This document shows, piece by piece, positions 1 to 9,868 of a stretch of DNA of 64,000 nucleotides. The first letter of the stretch is position 1, and each line of letters starts with the position of its first letter. The DNA is from Bombella dulcis (GTDB lineage Bacteria; Pseudomonadota; Alphaproteobacteria; Acetobacterales; Acetobacteraceae): positions 124,001-188,000 of the forward strand of contig NZ_JANIDV010000002.1 of the NCBI RefSeq assembly GCF_026385505.1, given 5' to 3'. Both the position numbers and the translations under genes were made by a program. A model generated the notes under the pieces. It saw only the letters and a program-made list of their open reading frames with translations. It was not told where the DNA came from and ran no database searches.

Positions 1-122
1 GACAGATGATATGACGGGGGCAGGTCCGGCGGGTCGGGCCTCCCCTGTAGGCGGGTGAGCCTGTCCGCAGCGGGTCTGTTGTGAGGTCGGAGCGACCACA
101 TCATCCATGAGGGAGAACGGCC

Positions 123-674
123 ATGTCCATCATGCCCGATCACTGGATACGCCGCATGGCGCAGGAACACGGCATGATCGAGCCGTTTGTTGAAGCGCAG
201 AAGCGTGAAAAGGTCATTTCTTACGGGCTGTCTTCCTACGGATATGATGCCCGTGTGGCTGATGAGTTCCATATCTTCACGGATGTGGACAGTGCGGTGG
301 TGGACCCCAAGAATTTCTCTGCCGACAGTTTCGTGACCCGCCGTGGGGACATCATCATCCCGCCCAACAGCTTTGCGCTGGCCCATACGGTGGAATATTT
401 CCGCATTCCCCGTGACACGCTGGTCGTGTGCCTTGGTAAGTCCACCTATGCCCGCTGTGGAATCATCGTCAATGTCACGCCGCTGGAACCGGAATGGGAA
501 GGGCAGGTGACCATCGAGATCAGCAACACCACGCCGCTGCCTGCCCGCATCTATGCCAATGAAGGTATCTGCCAGTTTCTGTTCTTCAGGGGGGACAGCC
601 CCTGTGAGGTCAGCTATGCCGACCGTGCCGGGAAATATATGCGCCAGTCTGGCGTGACCCCTCCACGGCTGTAA
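123..674 (+). CDS. dcd: dCTP deaminase
   Basis: Deaminates dCTP to dUTP, supplying dUMP for thymidylate synthesis in the cytosol. The 183-residue length fits the bacterial family, which forms homotrimers. The segment GKSTYARCG (about residues 105-113) and the glutamate in GQVTIEISN (E132) match the conserved substrate and catalytic region of Dcd. The N-terminus [13 protein letters not shown] is typical of alphaproteobacterial Dcd, and GAGGGAGAA lies just upstream as ribosome binding site. The 122 bases before it hold no recognisable gene. murA follows on the same strand after about 70 bases, so co-transcription is possible. Identification is firm. Confidence 0.96.
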   Translation: MSIMPDHWIRRMAQEHGMIEPFVEAQKREKVISYGLSSYGYDARVADEFHIFTDVDSAVVDPKNFSADSFVTRRGDIIIPPNSFALAHTVEYFRIPRDTLVVCLGKSTYARCGIIVNVTPLEPEWEGQVTIEISNTTPLPARIYANEGICQFLFFRGDSPCEVSYADRAGKYMRQSGVTPPRL

Positions 675-744
675 CCGCCAGAACGTAAAAGGGTCTCCGG
701 GCCATGTCATGGCTGGAGGAGAGGATGAAGAGGAAGGGAGGCAG

Positions 745-2019
745 ATGGATTATTTCCTGATTGAGGGTGGTCGCCGTCTTGAAGGGCGCATCCCCGTTGG
801 CGGGGCCAAGAATTCCGGCCTGAAACTGATGGTGGCAGCCCTGCTTTCTGAAGGGCCTCTCATTCTCTCCAATGTTCCGGACATTGCCGACATCCGCACC
901 ATGCGGAGCCTTCTGGGGCAGCTGGGTTATGATGTCACGGAGATTGATGGTCCCCGGAAGCTCAGCCTTGGTGGATGCATCCAGTCCGTGGAGGCTCCCT
1001 ATGACATCGTGTCCCGGATGCGGGCCTCCATCCTGGTTCTGGGGCCGCTGCTGGCCCGCATGGGCGAGGCCTGTGTTTCTCTGCCGGGCGGCTGTGCCAT
1101 CGGCACCCGCCCGGTGGACCTTCACCTCAAGGGGCTGGAAGCCCTCGGGGCGGAGATCAGGCTGGAGGGGGGCTATATCAATGCCCGTGCGCCCGGTGGC
1201 CTGAAGGGTGGCCGTGTGGTTCTGCCGTTCCCCAGCGTGGGTGCGACGGAGAATGTTCTCATGGCTGCCACGCTGGCCCGTGGGACGACGGAGATCGTCA
1301 ATGCAGCACGGGAGCCGGAGATTCTGGACCTCGCCAACTGCCTCAACGCCATGGGGGCACGGATTACCGGTGCCCATTCCGGCACCATCATGGTGAAAGG
1401 TGTGGAGCAGCTTCATGGTGCCCATTATGCCGTCATGCCGGACCGGATCGAATGTGGCACCTATGCCTGTGCCGTGGGCATGGCCGGTGGGGATGTCCTG
1501 CTGGAAGGTGGTCGCATGGCCGATCAGGAGGCCGTCATCTATGCCCTTCAGCAGGCGGGTGTTGCGGTCACGGAGGAGGCAGGCGGCCTGCGGGTACGGA
1601 GTGAAGGCAGGCTGCGTGGGCTGGACCTGACGACCGAGCCTTACCCCGGTTTCCCGACGGACATGCAGGCGCAGTTCATGGCCATGCTCTCCGTTGCGGA
1701 TGGAGCGTCCATGATTACGGAAACGATCTTTGAGAACCGTTTCATGCATGTGCCGGAACTGAATCGCATGGGAGCCAACATCACCATTCAGGGACGGTCC
1801 GCCGTGATCCGTGGTGTGAGGCAGCTTTCCGGTGCCAAGGTGATGGCGACAGACCTGAGAGCGTCTTTCTCCCTCATTCTGGCCGGGCTTGTGGCCGAAG
1901 GTGAGACAGAACTCAGCCGTGTCTACCATCTCGACCGCGGCTATGAACATGTGGAGAAGAAGCTCTCCGCCTGCGGGGCAAAGATCAGGCGTGTGAAGGT
2001 GCCTTCAAACGCCGGATGA
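745..2019 (+). CDS. murA: UDP-N-acetylglucosamine 1-carboxyvinyltransferase
   Basis: Catalyses the first committed step of peptidoglycan synthesis, transferring enolpyruvate from PEP to UDP-GlcNAc; it is the fosfomycin target. I chose the ATG at 745 over one 36 bases upstream because GGGAGG sits directly before it and the product then begins MDYFLIEGG as in the family (424 residues). K22 and N23 in GGAKNSGLK are the conserved substrate-binding pair. The catalytic cysteine is present as C117 in [11 protein letters not shown], so the fosfomycin-sensitive form is expected. The 3' end overlaps the convergent LOG-family gene by 35 bases. Confidence 0.96.
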   Translation: MDYFLIEGGRRLEGRIPVGGAKNSGLKLMVAALLSEGPLILSNVPDIADIRTMRSLLGQLGYDVTEIDGPRKLSLGGCIQSVEAPYDIVSRMRASILVLGPLLARMGEACVSLPGGCAIGTRPVDLHLKGLEALGAEIRLEGGYINARAPGGLKGGRVVLPFPSVGATENVLMAATLARGTTEIVNAAREPEILDLANCLNAMGARITGAHSGTIMVKGVEQLHGAHYAVMPDRIECGTYACAVGMAGGDVLLEGGRMADQEAVIYALQQAGVAVTEEAGGLRVRSEGRLRGLDLTTEPYPGFPTDMQAQFMAMLSVADGASMITETIFENRFMHVPELNRMGANITIQGRSAVIRGVRQLSGAKVMATDLRASFSLILAGLVAEGETELSRVYHLDRGYEHVEKKLSACGAKIRRVKVPSNAG

Positions 2020-2539
2020 CCCCGGAGACGTCACCCACGACGTCATAGAGCCTCTGTGCCCCTTCATCGGCGAAGCCCTGCTCCACTGTGGCGTTCAGCA
2101 TGGCGATGAGGGGGTTGGCCCAGCCGCCGATATTGAGAATGATGATGGGCCGCTGGCTCAGTGCGAGCTGGCGGTTCACGAGAACTTCCGAAAATTCATC
2201 GAACGTGCCGAAGCCCCCGGGCAGGATGACGTAAGCATCGGCGGCTTCAAAGAGTCTGGCCTTGCGGCTCGGCATGTCCTCGGTGACTTCAAGGTCCGTG
2301 ACGCCTTCATGCAGGATTTCCCGTGCTTCCAGAAAGCGGGGAATGATGCCTTTCACGGTACCCCCGGCCTGTAATGTGGCGTCAGCCACGGCTCCCATCA
2401 GCCCTGCCCTGCCTCCGCCATAAATCAGCGTGATGCCGGCATGTCCCAGTGCCATTCCCAGTGTACGGGCTGCCTCCATGTAGGCAGGGTCATGTCCCGG
2501 TCGGGAGCCACAGAAAACGGAACAGTAACGGATGGTCAC
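1985..2539 (-). CDS. LOG family protein (TIGR00730-type nucleotide phosphoribohydrolase)
   Basis: Rossmann-fold protein of the lysine-decarboxylase-like/LOG family, 184 residues. Characterised members cleave cytokinin riboside 5'-monophosphates or other nucleotide monophosphates to free base and ribose 5-phosphate. The family signature PGGxGTxxE is visible as [11 protein letters not shown], with the nucleotide-binding GGGRAGLMG and the arginine/lysine of PSRKARLFE. The start is a GTG preceded by AAGGAG at a good distance; the frame stays open upstream but without homology. It converges on murA with a 35-base overlap. The true substrate cannot be told from sequence. Confidence 0.88.
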   Translation of the reverse strand: MTIRYCSVFCGSRPGHDPAYMEAARTLGMALGHAGITLIYGGGRAGLMGAVADATLQAGGTVKGIIPRFLEAREILHEGVTDLEVTEDMPSRKARLFEAADAYVILPGGFGTFDEFSEVLVNRQLALSQRPIIILNIGGWANPLIAMLNATVEQGFADEGAQRLYDVVGDVSGVIRRLKAPSHA

Positions 2540-2561
2540 GGCAGGAGGTCTCCTTATGAAC

Positions 2562-2594
2562 AAAAAAATGCCGGGCAGAAAGAATGCCCGGCAT
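2562..2594 (-). terminator. Rho-independent terminator of the MFS exporter gene
   Basis: A perfect 10-bp inverted repeat (ATGCCGGGCA / TGCCCGGCAT) with a 7-base loop is followed on the minus strand by seven T residues. It lies about 65 bases beyond the stop of the minus-strand MFS gene and directly upstream of the LOG-family start, so it insulates the two. Confidence 0.85.
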
Positions 2595-2660
2595 TTCAGA
2601 GAGATGATAGTCCCGCAATGGGGAACCTGTGTAGTTGGTTCCCCATCGTCGAGGATGCTG

Positions 2661-3902
2661 TCAGGCGGTGCTTTTCGGCACGCCGCAGCCCGGAATGCGG
2701 GAGAAGGCGGCACTGAAGGCAATCCCGCTGACGCAGAGGACACCGGCAACGGCAAACATGGTACCCCAGCCCATATGGTCACGCAGGCCACCCATGAACC
2801 AGCTGGACACCACAATGGTCAGGTCCGTGAAGATGGAATAGGCTGCAATCAGGATGCCATTATATTCCGGCCCATCGGTCTTGACGGCCATGGTGCCCAT
2901 AGCGGGGAAGAGCAGGGAGAAGCCGGCACCTGTCAGGGCTGCACCAATGAGACCACCCATGTTGTTATGCACCAGGCAGAAGACGAGCATGGCCACGGCT
3001 TCCGTCACCAGGGACATGTAGGCGATCGGCACACCGCCGTGCTTGTCGATCTGGCCGGAAACGAAGATACGCATGAAGATGAAGCAGGCAGCGAAGACAC
3101 CGAAAGCAATGCCCAGACCCGTCCAGTGATTTTCCGTGTAGTACAGGGCAAGGAAGCTGTTCACCGTACCGAAGCCGACCGAACCGGCAGCCAGAGCGGC
3201 ACCGTAGGGCAGCACTTTCTTGACGGCGAGACCGAAGGACATCGGCTTGCCTTTGCCAGCCAGCGGCTTGATGGCTTTATAGAAGGTCAGCAGGATGAAG
3301 CCGCCGACACCCAGAGCCACCTCCACAAAACCGACAGGCAGAAGCGGGATGGTCGGCAGGAGCGTGCTGAGGAACTGACCGACGGTCACGCCAACGGCGA
3401 TGCCACCGTAGGATGTGACACCATTCCAGGAAATGGCCACGGAGGAGTGCGCCTGACCGACACGACGCAGGTTCCATGCCGTCACGGACGTGGAGGTGCA
3501 GCTCTCCGACCAGCCGATGAAGAGACGGCTGATGAGGGCGATGCCCAGGGCAATATAGCGGGACGTGTCATTCAGGCCCATGAAGGTGGGAATCAGGGCG
3601 GCAAGACACACGAGCAGGCCGGAAATGGCGCAGAAAATGAGGCCGTAACGCAGCACGGCCTTGGGGCCAAAGACGTCAATGCGGTGACCGACGATCATGC
3701 GCCCCATGGCCGTGCCGATATACTGCAGGGAGATGGTGCTGGCGGCGATGGCCGTCGTGAAGCCCAGGGTATTATGGACAAACTGGGCCCCGATGACAGC
3801 ATTGGGCAGCCCGATGACGAAATAGACGAGAAGATTGAATAGGACCACAGGCATGACCCGCATGGTCGGCGAGCATGTGTAGGTTGCGTCTTCATCAGAC
3901 AT
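2661..3902 (-). CDS. MFS transporter, YhhS/YfcJ-like
   Basis: Inner-membrane major facilitator of 413 residues with about twelve hydrophobic segments. Stretches such as LLVYFVIGLPNAVI, ISLQYIGTAMGRMIVGHRID and ISWNGVTSYGG parallel the E. coli YhhS/YfcJ group, a poorly characterised set of putative exporters. The motif-A-like GRMIVGHRIDVFGPK lies between segments 2 and 3. I set the start at MSDEDATY because AAGGGG precedes it by about seven bases; the frame is open further upstream but has no membrane-protein character there. It has its own terminator at 2562-2594 and about 275 bases upstream shared with the divergent NUDIX gene. The substrate is unknown. Confidence 0.85.
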   Translation of the reverse strand: MSDEDATYTCSPTMRVMPVVLFNLLVYFVIGLPNAVIGAQFVHNTLGFTTAIAASTISLQYIGTAMGRMIVGHRIDVFGPKAVLRYGLIFCAISGLLVCLAALIPTFMGLNDTSRYIALGIALISRLFIGWSESCTSTSVTAWNLRRVGQAHSSVAISWNGVTSYGGIAVGVTVGQFLSTLLPTIPLLPVGFVEVALGVGGFILLTFYKAIKPLAGKGKPMSFGLAVKKVLPYGAALAAGSVGFGTVNSFLALYYTENHWTGLGIAFGVFAACFIFMRIFVSGQIDKHGGVPIAYMSLVTEAVAMLVFCLVHNNMGGLIGAALTGAGFSLLFPAMGTMAVKTDGPEYNGILIAAYSIFTDLTIVVSSWFMGGLRDHMGWGTMFAVAGVLCVSGIAFSAAFSRIPGCGVPKSTA

Positions 3903-4178
3903 GGAGCGTCCCCTTGTGCAGTTTTCCGCAGCCGTGCCTGCTTGTTTCTGTAACTGGCACAGCCTGTTATGACTCCTGACCATAGGTGAGAAAAACTGTT
4001 CCGTCACGGGGCAATGGTTTGCCCAGCTTCTATAGTTGTGTATGGCTGCCATGCAGCAGTTTATTATGATGACATGAAGTAGGCGGGGGCAAAGCATTTC
4101 CCTTCTGTCCGGCCTTCATGATAGAGGGCGGAATGACCATCATGACTGACCCAGCCGACAATTATGGGGGCCTGTGCG

Positions 4179-4754
4179 ATGACTGACGACGAGATCAGAA
4201 AAGCCTGTGAAGAGGCGGGCTATCAGATTCTTTCTTCCGAGACGGTGTACCGCAATCCGTGGACGGCCGTGCGGGAGGACAGGATCATCCATCCCGGTGG
4301 TCGGAAAGGGCTGTATGGTGTGGTGGAGCGTGGGACATTCGCCGTCATCATGCCCATGCATGAGGATGGGCGCATCACTCTGGTCCAGCAGTTCCGTTAT
4401 CCGGTGGGCAGGCGGCTCTGGGAGTTCCCGATGGGCATGTGGGAGACACGGCCTGATGCTGATGCCAGAGAGCTGGCCATGGGCGAGCTGCGGGAAGAAA
4501 CGGGCTTGCGGGCTGGTGAGCTGATTCATGCAGGGACTCTCTATCAGGGGGCCGGTTATTCCACCCAGATGGGCCATGTCTTCCTTGCCCGGAATCTCGT
4601 CCGTGGTGAGGCCGAGCGGGAAGCCACGGAGGCTGACATGACGGTGAAAGACATGTCACTGGCCGAGTTTGACCGCATGATCGTGGAGGGTGAGATGACC
4701 TGCATGGTCACCTTGGCCGCCTATGCCCAGATACGGGCACGGGGTCTGCTCTGA
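4179..4754 (+). CDS. NUDIX hydrolase, ADP-ribose pyrophosphatase-like
   Basis: Predicted to hydrolyse a nucleoside diphosphate linked to another group, with ADP-ribose-type substrates most likely. The Nudix helix is recognisable as FPMGMWETRPDAD followed by GELREETGL; the metal-binding EE pair is kept, while the box is two residues longer than the textbook spacing and the usual arginine before EL is glycine. VVERGTFAVIMPM and ITLVQQFRYP are typical of the ADP-ribose pyrophosphatase branch. The ATG at 4179 has GGGGG just upstream, unlike the in-frame ATG at 4164. The product is 191 residues. The stop overlaps the open frame of the next gene. Confidence 0.85.
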   Translation: MTDDEIRKACEEAGYQILSSETVYRNPWTAVREDRIIHPGGRKGLYGVVERGTFAVIMPMHEDGRITLVQQFRYPVGRRLWEFPMGMWETRPDADARELAMGELREETGLRAGELIHAGTLYQGAGYSTQMGHVFLARNLVRGEAEREATEADMTVKDMSLAEFDRMIVEGEMTCMVTLAAYAQIRARGLL

Positions 4755-4906
4755 CCTGTCCTTCGCCGCTCGGGGACTCTGATGGGGCAGGAGGGCCGTC
4801 TTTTCTGCGCCGTTTTTCGTGGCGTCCGGCTGTCCTGATCCTGCTGCTGGCGGGGGGGCCGCTGCTGCTCTGGCAGGTTCCGGCTGTCCAGTATGGGCTG
4901 GGGCAG

Positions 4907-5455
4907 GTGAAACAGTGGGCGGGGCAGCCTCATGCGGCCCTGCATGTATTGCCGCTGGCCGTGCTGTACTGCGCTTTCGGTCTGCCACGGCAGGCTCTCT
5001 GTTTTGTTCTGGGGGCCGGGTTTGGTGTCGGCATGGGGCTTGTGGAGGTCAGTCTGGCCTATGGGGCCGGTGCCCTTCTCGGATATGGCTGGGGCCGTTT
5101 CTGGCAGCGGCGGAAACCGGTGGAAAGGGAGCCTCTGCGGTGGCTCGTTCGGGTGGGACGGCAGGCCCCGTTCCGCACGGTTCTGTGTGTCAGGCTGCTG
5201 CCTGTCGGTTCCGCCCTGCTGGTGTCCGTGGCATCGGGAATGGCGGGCCTGGCGGCAGGGCGGTTCGTGCTGGCCACCATGCTGGGTGGACTGCCCCAGA
5301 ATCTGATTTTTCTTCTGGCAGGCAGCGGTGTAGAACTGCGCCACGGATGGGCACTGGTGGCAGCAGCCGTGCTGGTGCTTGTTTCCGCAGGGCTGGGAGG
5401 CTGGGTATTGCGTGGTTTTCGTAAAGAGATGAGGAAGCGGGATAGCAGAGCATGA
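4907..5455 (+). CDS. VTT-domain (TVP38/DedA-like) membrane protein, start uncertain
   Basis: Integral membrane protein with the VTT fold seen in TVP38/DedA proteins, implicated in lipid scrambling or membrane homeostasis. The core shows LPLAVLYCAFGLPRQALCF, a glycine-rich VLGAGFGVGMG and VRLLPVGSALLVSVASG. The first conventional in-frame start is the GTG at 4907, but the same frame is open from 4694 and encodes an arginine-rich stretch and a transmembrane helix (VLILLLAGGPLLLW) that the family normally has. Either a CTG at 4751 overlapping the NUDIX stop is used, or one G is missing after the ATG at 4782. The 3' end overlaps the next start as ATGA, suggesting coupled translation. Confidence 0.7.
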   Translation: MKQWAGQPHAALHVLPLAVLYCAFGLPRQALCFVLGAGFGVGMGLVEVSLAYGAGALLGYGWGRFWQRRKPVEREPLRWLVRVGRQAPFRTVLCVRLLPVGSALLVSVASGMAGLAAGRFVLATMLGGLPQNLIFLLAGSGVELRHGWALVAAAVLVLVSAGLGGWVLRGFRKEMRKRDSRA

Positions 5456-6714
5456 AAACGTCACAGCGTGGTTTTTTTGAACATGCCCTGATTGGCAGGC
5501 CTCTGATCAAGGGTGGGAAGATGCCTTTCTGGCTGCCGCTCCTTCTGGGGACGCTGACGGCCGTTGGCCCTGTTTCGACGGATATTTACCTGCCTGCCCT
5601 GCCGGAGATGGAACATCAGCTTGGTTCGGCACCGGGGACGGGCAGCCTGACAATGGCGGCATGGGTCGCCGGTCTGGCCATCGGGCAGATCATTGTCGGG
5701 CCACTGACGGACCGTTTCGGCCGCCGTCGCCCCCTGCTTGTGGGAACACTGTTTTATGCGCTGGCGGCAGCGGGCTGTGCGCTGTCCACCTCCATGCCCA
5801 TGCTCTGCTTCTTCCGTGCTTTTGCAGCCCTGATGGGGGCTGCCAGCCTCGTGGTGCCCAATGCGTGCGTCAGGGATGTGACGGTTGGTGATGCGACGGC
5901 GAAGATGATGTCCCGGCTCATCCTGATCCAGGGGGTGGTGCCCATTCTGGCTCCGGCTCTGGGAGGATTTGCTCTTCAGTTCATCACATGGCGGGACATT
6001 TTCTGGGCAACGTCCCTCTATGGTGCGATCGGCCTGTTGGCTGTCTTTCTCTTTCTGCCGGAAACGCTGGATGGTGAAGACCGTCACCCCATGCGACTCT
6101 GGGCTATCATGACCCGCTATGGGCAGACACTGAAGGACAGGAATTACCGCTTCAATGCGCTGATCTGGATGGTGCAGGGCTTTGCCGTGTTCACCTATCT
6201 GACGGCGGCCCCGTTCCTGTTCGAGAGTGTCTATGCCTTCACGCCCTTCCAGTATGGCGTGTTGTTCGGGGTGATGGCGGTGTGCATGATCGGGTCTTCC
6301 CAGATCAATGCGTGGCTGCTGAATTACTACCGCAGCCGGACCCTGCTGCGGGTCGGGCTGGGGATCAGCTGTGTCGGGGCGGCCATTCTTCTGGGGCTGG
6401 CTGTCTGGTCTGCGCTGGATGTTGATGCAGCAGGGCATCTGAAGTATCTCTATCTCTGGCCACTCTTCGGGGCGATGCTCTGTGCGCTGGGGCCGGGGGG
6501 CTGTATCGGCCCGAACGCCATGGCTGGTGCCTTGCTGACGCAGGGGCGCAATGCCGGCGTGGCAACGGCTCTGGCCGGGACGGGGCAGTATGTGTTCGGC
6601 ATTCTGGCCAGTGTCATGTTCTCATGGCTGCCGGTTGGTACGGCCATCCCGATGGGGGGAATGCTGCTGGCGGCTTTCCTTGTCATGGCGGTTTTTGCCC
6701 GTATGGCTCCGTGA
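5452..6714 (+). CDS. Bcr/CflA-type MFS drug exporter
   Basis: Proton-driven drug exporter of the inner membrane with twelve predicted helices and 420 residues. Features of the Bcr/CflA branch include GPVSTDIYLPALPEM in helix 1 and the motif-A loop GPLTDRFGRRRPLL between helices 2 and 3, with RAFAALMGAASLVVPNACVRD in helix 4-5. Its ATG overlaps the stop of the VTT gene by four bases. A second start at 5521 (MPFWLPLL) has AAGGGTGGG upstream and would remove 23 non-membrane residues, so either start is possible. The substrate cannot be assigned. Confidence 0.88.
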   Translation: MKTSQRGFFEHALIGRPLIKGGKMPFWLPLLLGTLTAVGPVSTDIYLPALPEMEHQLGSAPGTGSLTMAAWVAGLAIGQIIVGPLTDRFGRRRPLLVGTLFYALAAAGCALSTSMPMLCFFRAFAALMGAASLVVPNACVRDVTVGDATAKMMSRLILIQGVVPILAPALGGFALQFITWRDIFWATSLYGAIGLLAVFLFLPETLDGEDRHPMRLWAIMTRYGQTLKDRNYRFNALIWMVQGFAVFTYLTAAPFLFESVYAFTPFQYGVLFGVMAVCMIGSSQINAWLLNYYRSRTLLRVGLGISCVGAAILLGLAVWSALDVDAAGHLKYLYLWPLFGAMLCALGPGGCIGPNAMAGALLTQGRNAGVATALAGTGQYVFGILASVMFSWLPVGTAIPMGGMLLAAFLVMAVFARMAP

Positions 6715-6790
6715 GGCTCCCTTTTAAAACAGGCGCATAAGGGCCTATAAGGGGCCTTGGTGTGACTTATGACCCGAATGAAGGCTTGCC

Positions 6791-7330
6791 ATGTCCTTTA
6801 AAGACCCTGCCCCGCTGGATCTGAAACAGTATATCCGTGAGGTTCCCGATTTCCCGAAGCCGGGTATTCTGTTTTACGATATTTCCACCCTGATCCGGAA
6901 TCCGGAGGCGTGGCAGGTGGCGACGGGGCGTCTGGCACAGGATGTGGCCCGTTTTCAGCCGGACATTCTGGCAGGGATCGAGAGCCGTGGCTTCCTGACG
7001 GCTGCACCGCTGGCAACCCGTCTGGGCTGTGGTTTCACCATGCTGCGCAAGCCGGGCAAGCTGCCGGGCAAGACCATCGCCCATAAATACAGCCTCGAAT
7101 ATGGCGAGGACGAACTGCATATTCAGGCCGATGCCGTCCGCCCCGGGCAGCGTGTGGTGGTGCTGGATGATCTTCTGGCAACGGGCGGCACGCTGGCAGC
7201 GTCCATTGATCTTCTGCGCAAGGCGGGGGCCGAGGTTGTCGGGGCCTCCGTGATGATTGAGCTTCTGGCTCTGGGTGGCCGCAAGAAGGTTGATGTTCCC
7301 GTCACGTCTCTGTTGACCTACGAAGACTGA
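6791..7330 (+). CDS. apt: Adenine phosphoribosyltransferase
   Basis: Salvages adenine by transferring the ribosyl phosphate of PRPP to give AMP. The 179 residues match family length. The PRPP-binding motif is [13 protein letters not shown], and the N-terminal [18 protein letters not shown] and the ESRGF motif are characteristic of Apt rather than other type I phosphoribosyltransferases. It stands between the Bcr/CflA exporter and hrpB on the same strand with modest gaps, so it may have its own promoter in the 76 bases upstream. Confidence 0.96.
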   Translation: MSFKDPAPLDLKQYIREVPDFPKPGILFYDISTLIRNPEAWQVATGRLAQDVARFQPDILAGIESRGFLTAAPLATRLGCGFTMLRKPGKLPGKTIAHKYSLEYGEDELHIQADAVRPGQRVVVLDDLLATGGTLAASIDLLRKAGAEVVGASVMIELLALGGRKKVDVPVTSLLTYED

Positions 7331-7355
7331 AGCCGATAGAGCGCATGGGGGCGGC

Positions 7356-9845
7356 ATGACGGTGGAATCCCTTCCTGTAACGGTGGTTCTGCCTGTCCTT
7401 CATGAGGCTCTGGCCACGGGGCCGAATGCCGTTCTTGTGGCTCCGCCGGGTGCAGGTAAGACGACGGCTGTTCCGCTATCGCTTCTGGAGGCCGCTCCGG
7501 ACTGGCTGGGGAATGGCCGCATCCTGCTTGTGGAGCCGCGGCGTGTGGCCGTGCGGGCTGCGGCCCAGCGCATGGCGGCCCTGAGAGGTGAAAAACCCGG
7601 CGGGGTGATCGGCTATCGCACCCGCATTGACAGTGCCGTTTCAGCCCGGACACGCATTGAGGTCGTGACGGAAGGGTTGCTTGTCCGCCGTCTGCTCGCT
7701 GATCCGCTGCTGGAGGGCGTGTCAGCCGTCCTGTTTGATGAAGTGCATGAGCGGTCCCTTGATGGGGATACGGCTCTGGGGTTCTGCCGTGACGTACAGC
7801 AGAGCCTGCGGCCTGAGCTGCGGCTCGTTGCCATGTCTGCCACGCTGGATGCCGGGATTTTCACGACCGCCCTGAAGGCTCCATTGATCGAGAGTGATGG
7901 CCGTCAGTATCCGGTGGAGGTCCGTTACAGGCGGGATATTGCCCATCTGCGTGATCTGCCGGAAAGCTGTGCTCAGGCCCTGGCGCAGGCATGGCGGGAG
8001 GAAAACGGGTCCATTCTGGCATTTCTGCCCGGTGTGGGGGAAATCCGCAGGGCGCAGGCCAGTCTCCAGGCCCTGCTTGGTGAGCAGGCCCCCATCTATC
8101 CGCTTTATGGCGAACAGTCGGTTGAGGATCAGGCCCGTGCGCTGGACCATGCCTCCGGGCGGCGTATCGTGCTGGCGACCTCCATTGCCGAGACATCCGT
8201 GACGGTGCCCGGTGTGCGGGTTGTGGTGGATGGTGGCTGGCGGCGTCTGCCCCAGCGTGATGCCAGCACGGGTCTGCCCCGCCTGCATACACGGCGTATT
8301 TCCCGGGCTACGGCGGAACAGCGCGCAGGCCGTGCGGGGCGTCAGATGCCCGGTATTGCCATCCGTCTCTGGTCGGAGATGACCCAGCGCAGTCTGATCG
8401 TGCAGGAGGTCCCGGCCATCCGGGAGGCGGATCTGTGCGATTTTGCCCTTGTCACGGCGGCATGGAAGCAGGCGATGGGAACGGCCCCTGCGGCACTTCC
8501 CCTGATTGAACCCGCTCCAGAGGGCGGGCTGGCGGCGGCGCAGGCCCTTCTTCAGCTTCTCGGGGCACTGGACAGCCAGCAGGGTCTGACGGCTCTGGGG
8601 CGGAGAATGGTGGGTTTTGGCACGCACCCCCGGCTGGCAGCGATGCTCTGTGCGGCCCGGATAGAGGAAGAACTGGCCGTGGCGGCCTGTCTGGCGGCCC
8701 TCCTGGAAGAGCGTGACCCGCTGGGCGGGCGTGGCGGCAAAGGTGGGGAGGCATCGGCTGATCTCCGGCTGCGCCTGAAGCTCTTCATGCAGGATGATGC
8801 CCGTGTGCCCCGTCATGTAGTGCGGCAGCTCCGTCGGGCAGCAGTGCGGTTTCTTCGCCGGGCCGGGCAGGCTGTGCAGCAGGATGATCTGGCTGACCTC
8901 ATGAGTGAAGGACTGGCAGGGTACAGTGCCGGGATGCTGGTTGCGGCAGGTTTCCCTGATCGTCTGGCGCAGCGGACCAGTGCGGATGGGCGTTACCGTC
9001 TGGCGGGTGGTGGCAGTGCCCGCATAGGGGCGACGGACCCGCTGGTGCAGGAAGGGCTTCTGGCAGGGGCAGCCTTTCACATCCGCAAGGGCACGGACAT
9101 GACCCTTGCGGCTCCGGTCACGCTGGAGACTCTGCCGGATTCCGTGCAGGCCAGCCTGACGGAGCAGCGGGAACCAGCTCTTGATGGCACATCAGGCAAG
9201 GTGATTGTCCGGCAGAGACTGCGGCTGGGCAATCTGGTGCTGAAGGACCGGAATGTACCGGCGGAGCCGGAAGATGTTACGGCGGCCCTGCTGGCAAAGG
9301 TGCAGTCTGATCTGCCCCGGCATCTGGACTGGTCCGTGCCGGCCCGGCAGCTTCAGGCCCGTGTGGCACTGGCCCGGACGCATTATGCGCTCCATCTGCC
9401 AGACATGTCTGACGAGGCACTGGCCCGGAACATGGACTGGCTGGAACCGTGGCTGGCTGGGCTGGACAGGCTGGCCCAGCTCAGGGAGCTGGATGTGGCA
9501 GCCATTCTGGCCAGTCTTCTGTCTTATGAGGACCGGCAGGAGCTGGACCGGCAGCTGCCAACCCATGTCACGCTGAAGGTGGGGCGCAGGCGCATTGATT
9601 ACACGACTGTCGTACCGTCACTTTCCGCTCGGGCGCAGGATTTTTACGGGACGACGGCCCTGCCGAAACTGGCGGGTGGCAGGGTGCCGCTCCATGCGAC
9701 CCTGCTATCTCCAGCCGGACGGCCGCAGGCAGTGACGGCGGACCTGGAACAGTTCTGGACATCCGGCTGGCTGGACATGCGGCGGGACATGCGGGGCCGG
9801 TACCCCAGGCACAAATGGCCTGAAAATCCCGCCAGTGAGGCATGA
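7356..9845 (+). CDS. hrpB: ATP-dependent helicase HrpB
   Basis: DEAH/DExH-box superfamily 2 helicase of 829 residues, the usual HrpB length. Walker A is APPGAGKTTAV (about residues 29-39), the DExH box is DEVHERS (128-134) and motif III is SAT (161-163). Motif VI-like QRAGRAGR lies in the second RecA domain, followed by the helicase-associated and HrpB-specific C-terminal regions ending near the YPRHKWPENP signature. The cellular role is poorly known, probably RNA handling. The start has GGGGGCGG immediately upstream. It ends 23 bases from the convergent glycosyltransferase remnant. Confidence 0.95.
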   Translation: MTVESLPVTVVLPVLHEALATGPNAVLVAPPGAGKTTAVPLSLLEAAPDWLGNGRILLVEPRRVAVRAAAQRMAALRGEKPGGVIGYRTRIDSAVSARTRIEVVTEGLLVRRLLADPLLEGVSAVLFDEVHERSLDGDTALGFCRDVQQSLRPELRLVAMSATLDAGIFTTALKAPLIESDGRQYPVEVRYRRDIAHLRDLPESCAQALAQAWREENGSILAFLPGVGEIRRAQASLQALLGEQAPIYPLYGEQSVEDQARALDHASGRRIVLATSIAETSVTVPGVRVVVDGGWRRLPQRDASTGLPRLHTRRISRATAEQRAGRAGRQMPGIAIRLWSEMTQRSLIVQEVPAIREADLCDFALVTAAWKQAMGTAPAALPLIEPAPEGGLAAAQALLQLLGALDSQQGLTALGRRMVGFGTHPRLAAMLCAARIEEELAVAACLAALLEERDPLGGRGGKGGEASADLRLRLKLFMQDDARVPRHVVRQLRRAAVRFLRRAGQAVQQDDLADLMSEGLAGYSAGMLVAAGFPDRLAQRTSADGRYRLAGGGSARIGATDPLVQEGLLAGAAFHIRKGTDMTLAAPVTLETLPDSVQASLTEQREPALDGTSGKVIVRQRLRLGNLVLKDRNVPAEPEDVTAALLAKVQSDLPRHLDWSVPARQLQARVALARTHYALHLPDMSDEALARNMDWLEPWLAGLDRLAQLRELDVAAILASLLSYEDRQELDRQLPTHVTLKVGRRRIDYTTVVPSLSARAQDFYGTTALPKLAGGRVPLHATLLSPAGRPQAVTADLEQFWTSGWLDMRRDMRGRYPRHKWPENPASEA

Positions 9846-9868
9846 AGCGGGGCCTGTCCTTCAGAAGG

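Noticed and set aside
610..1950. Long antisense open frame across murA
   Set aside because: High-GC antisense shadow with His/Gly/Gln-rich composition and no domain; murA on the plus strand is certain.
2532..3842. 436-codon plus-strand open frame opposite the MFS exporter
   Set aside because: Hydrophilic His/Gly/Gln-rich antisense of membrane helices; no ribosome binding site or homology.
7722..9080. 452-codon antisense open frame within hrpB
   Set aside because: Composition is that of a reverse-strand shadow and hrpB motifs are complete on the plus strand.
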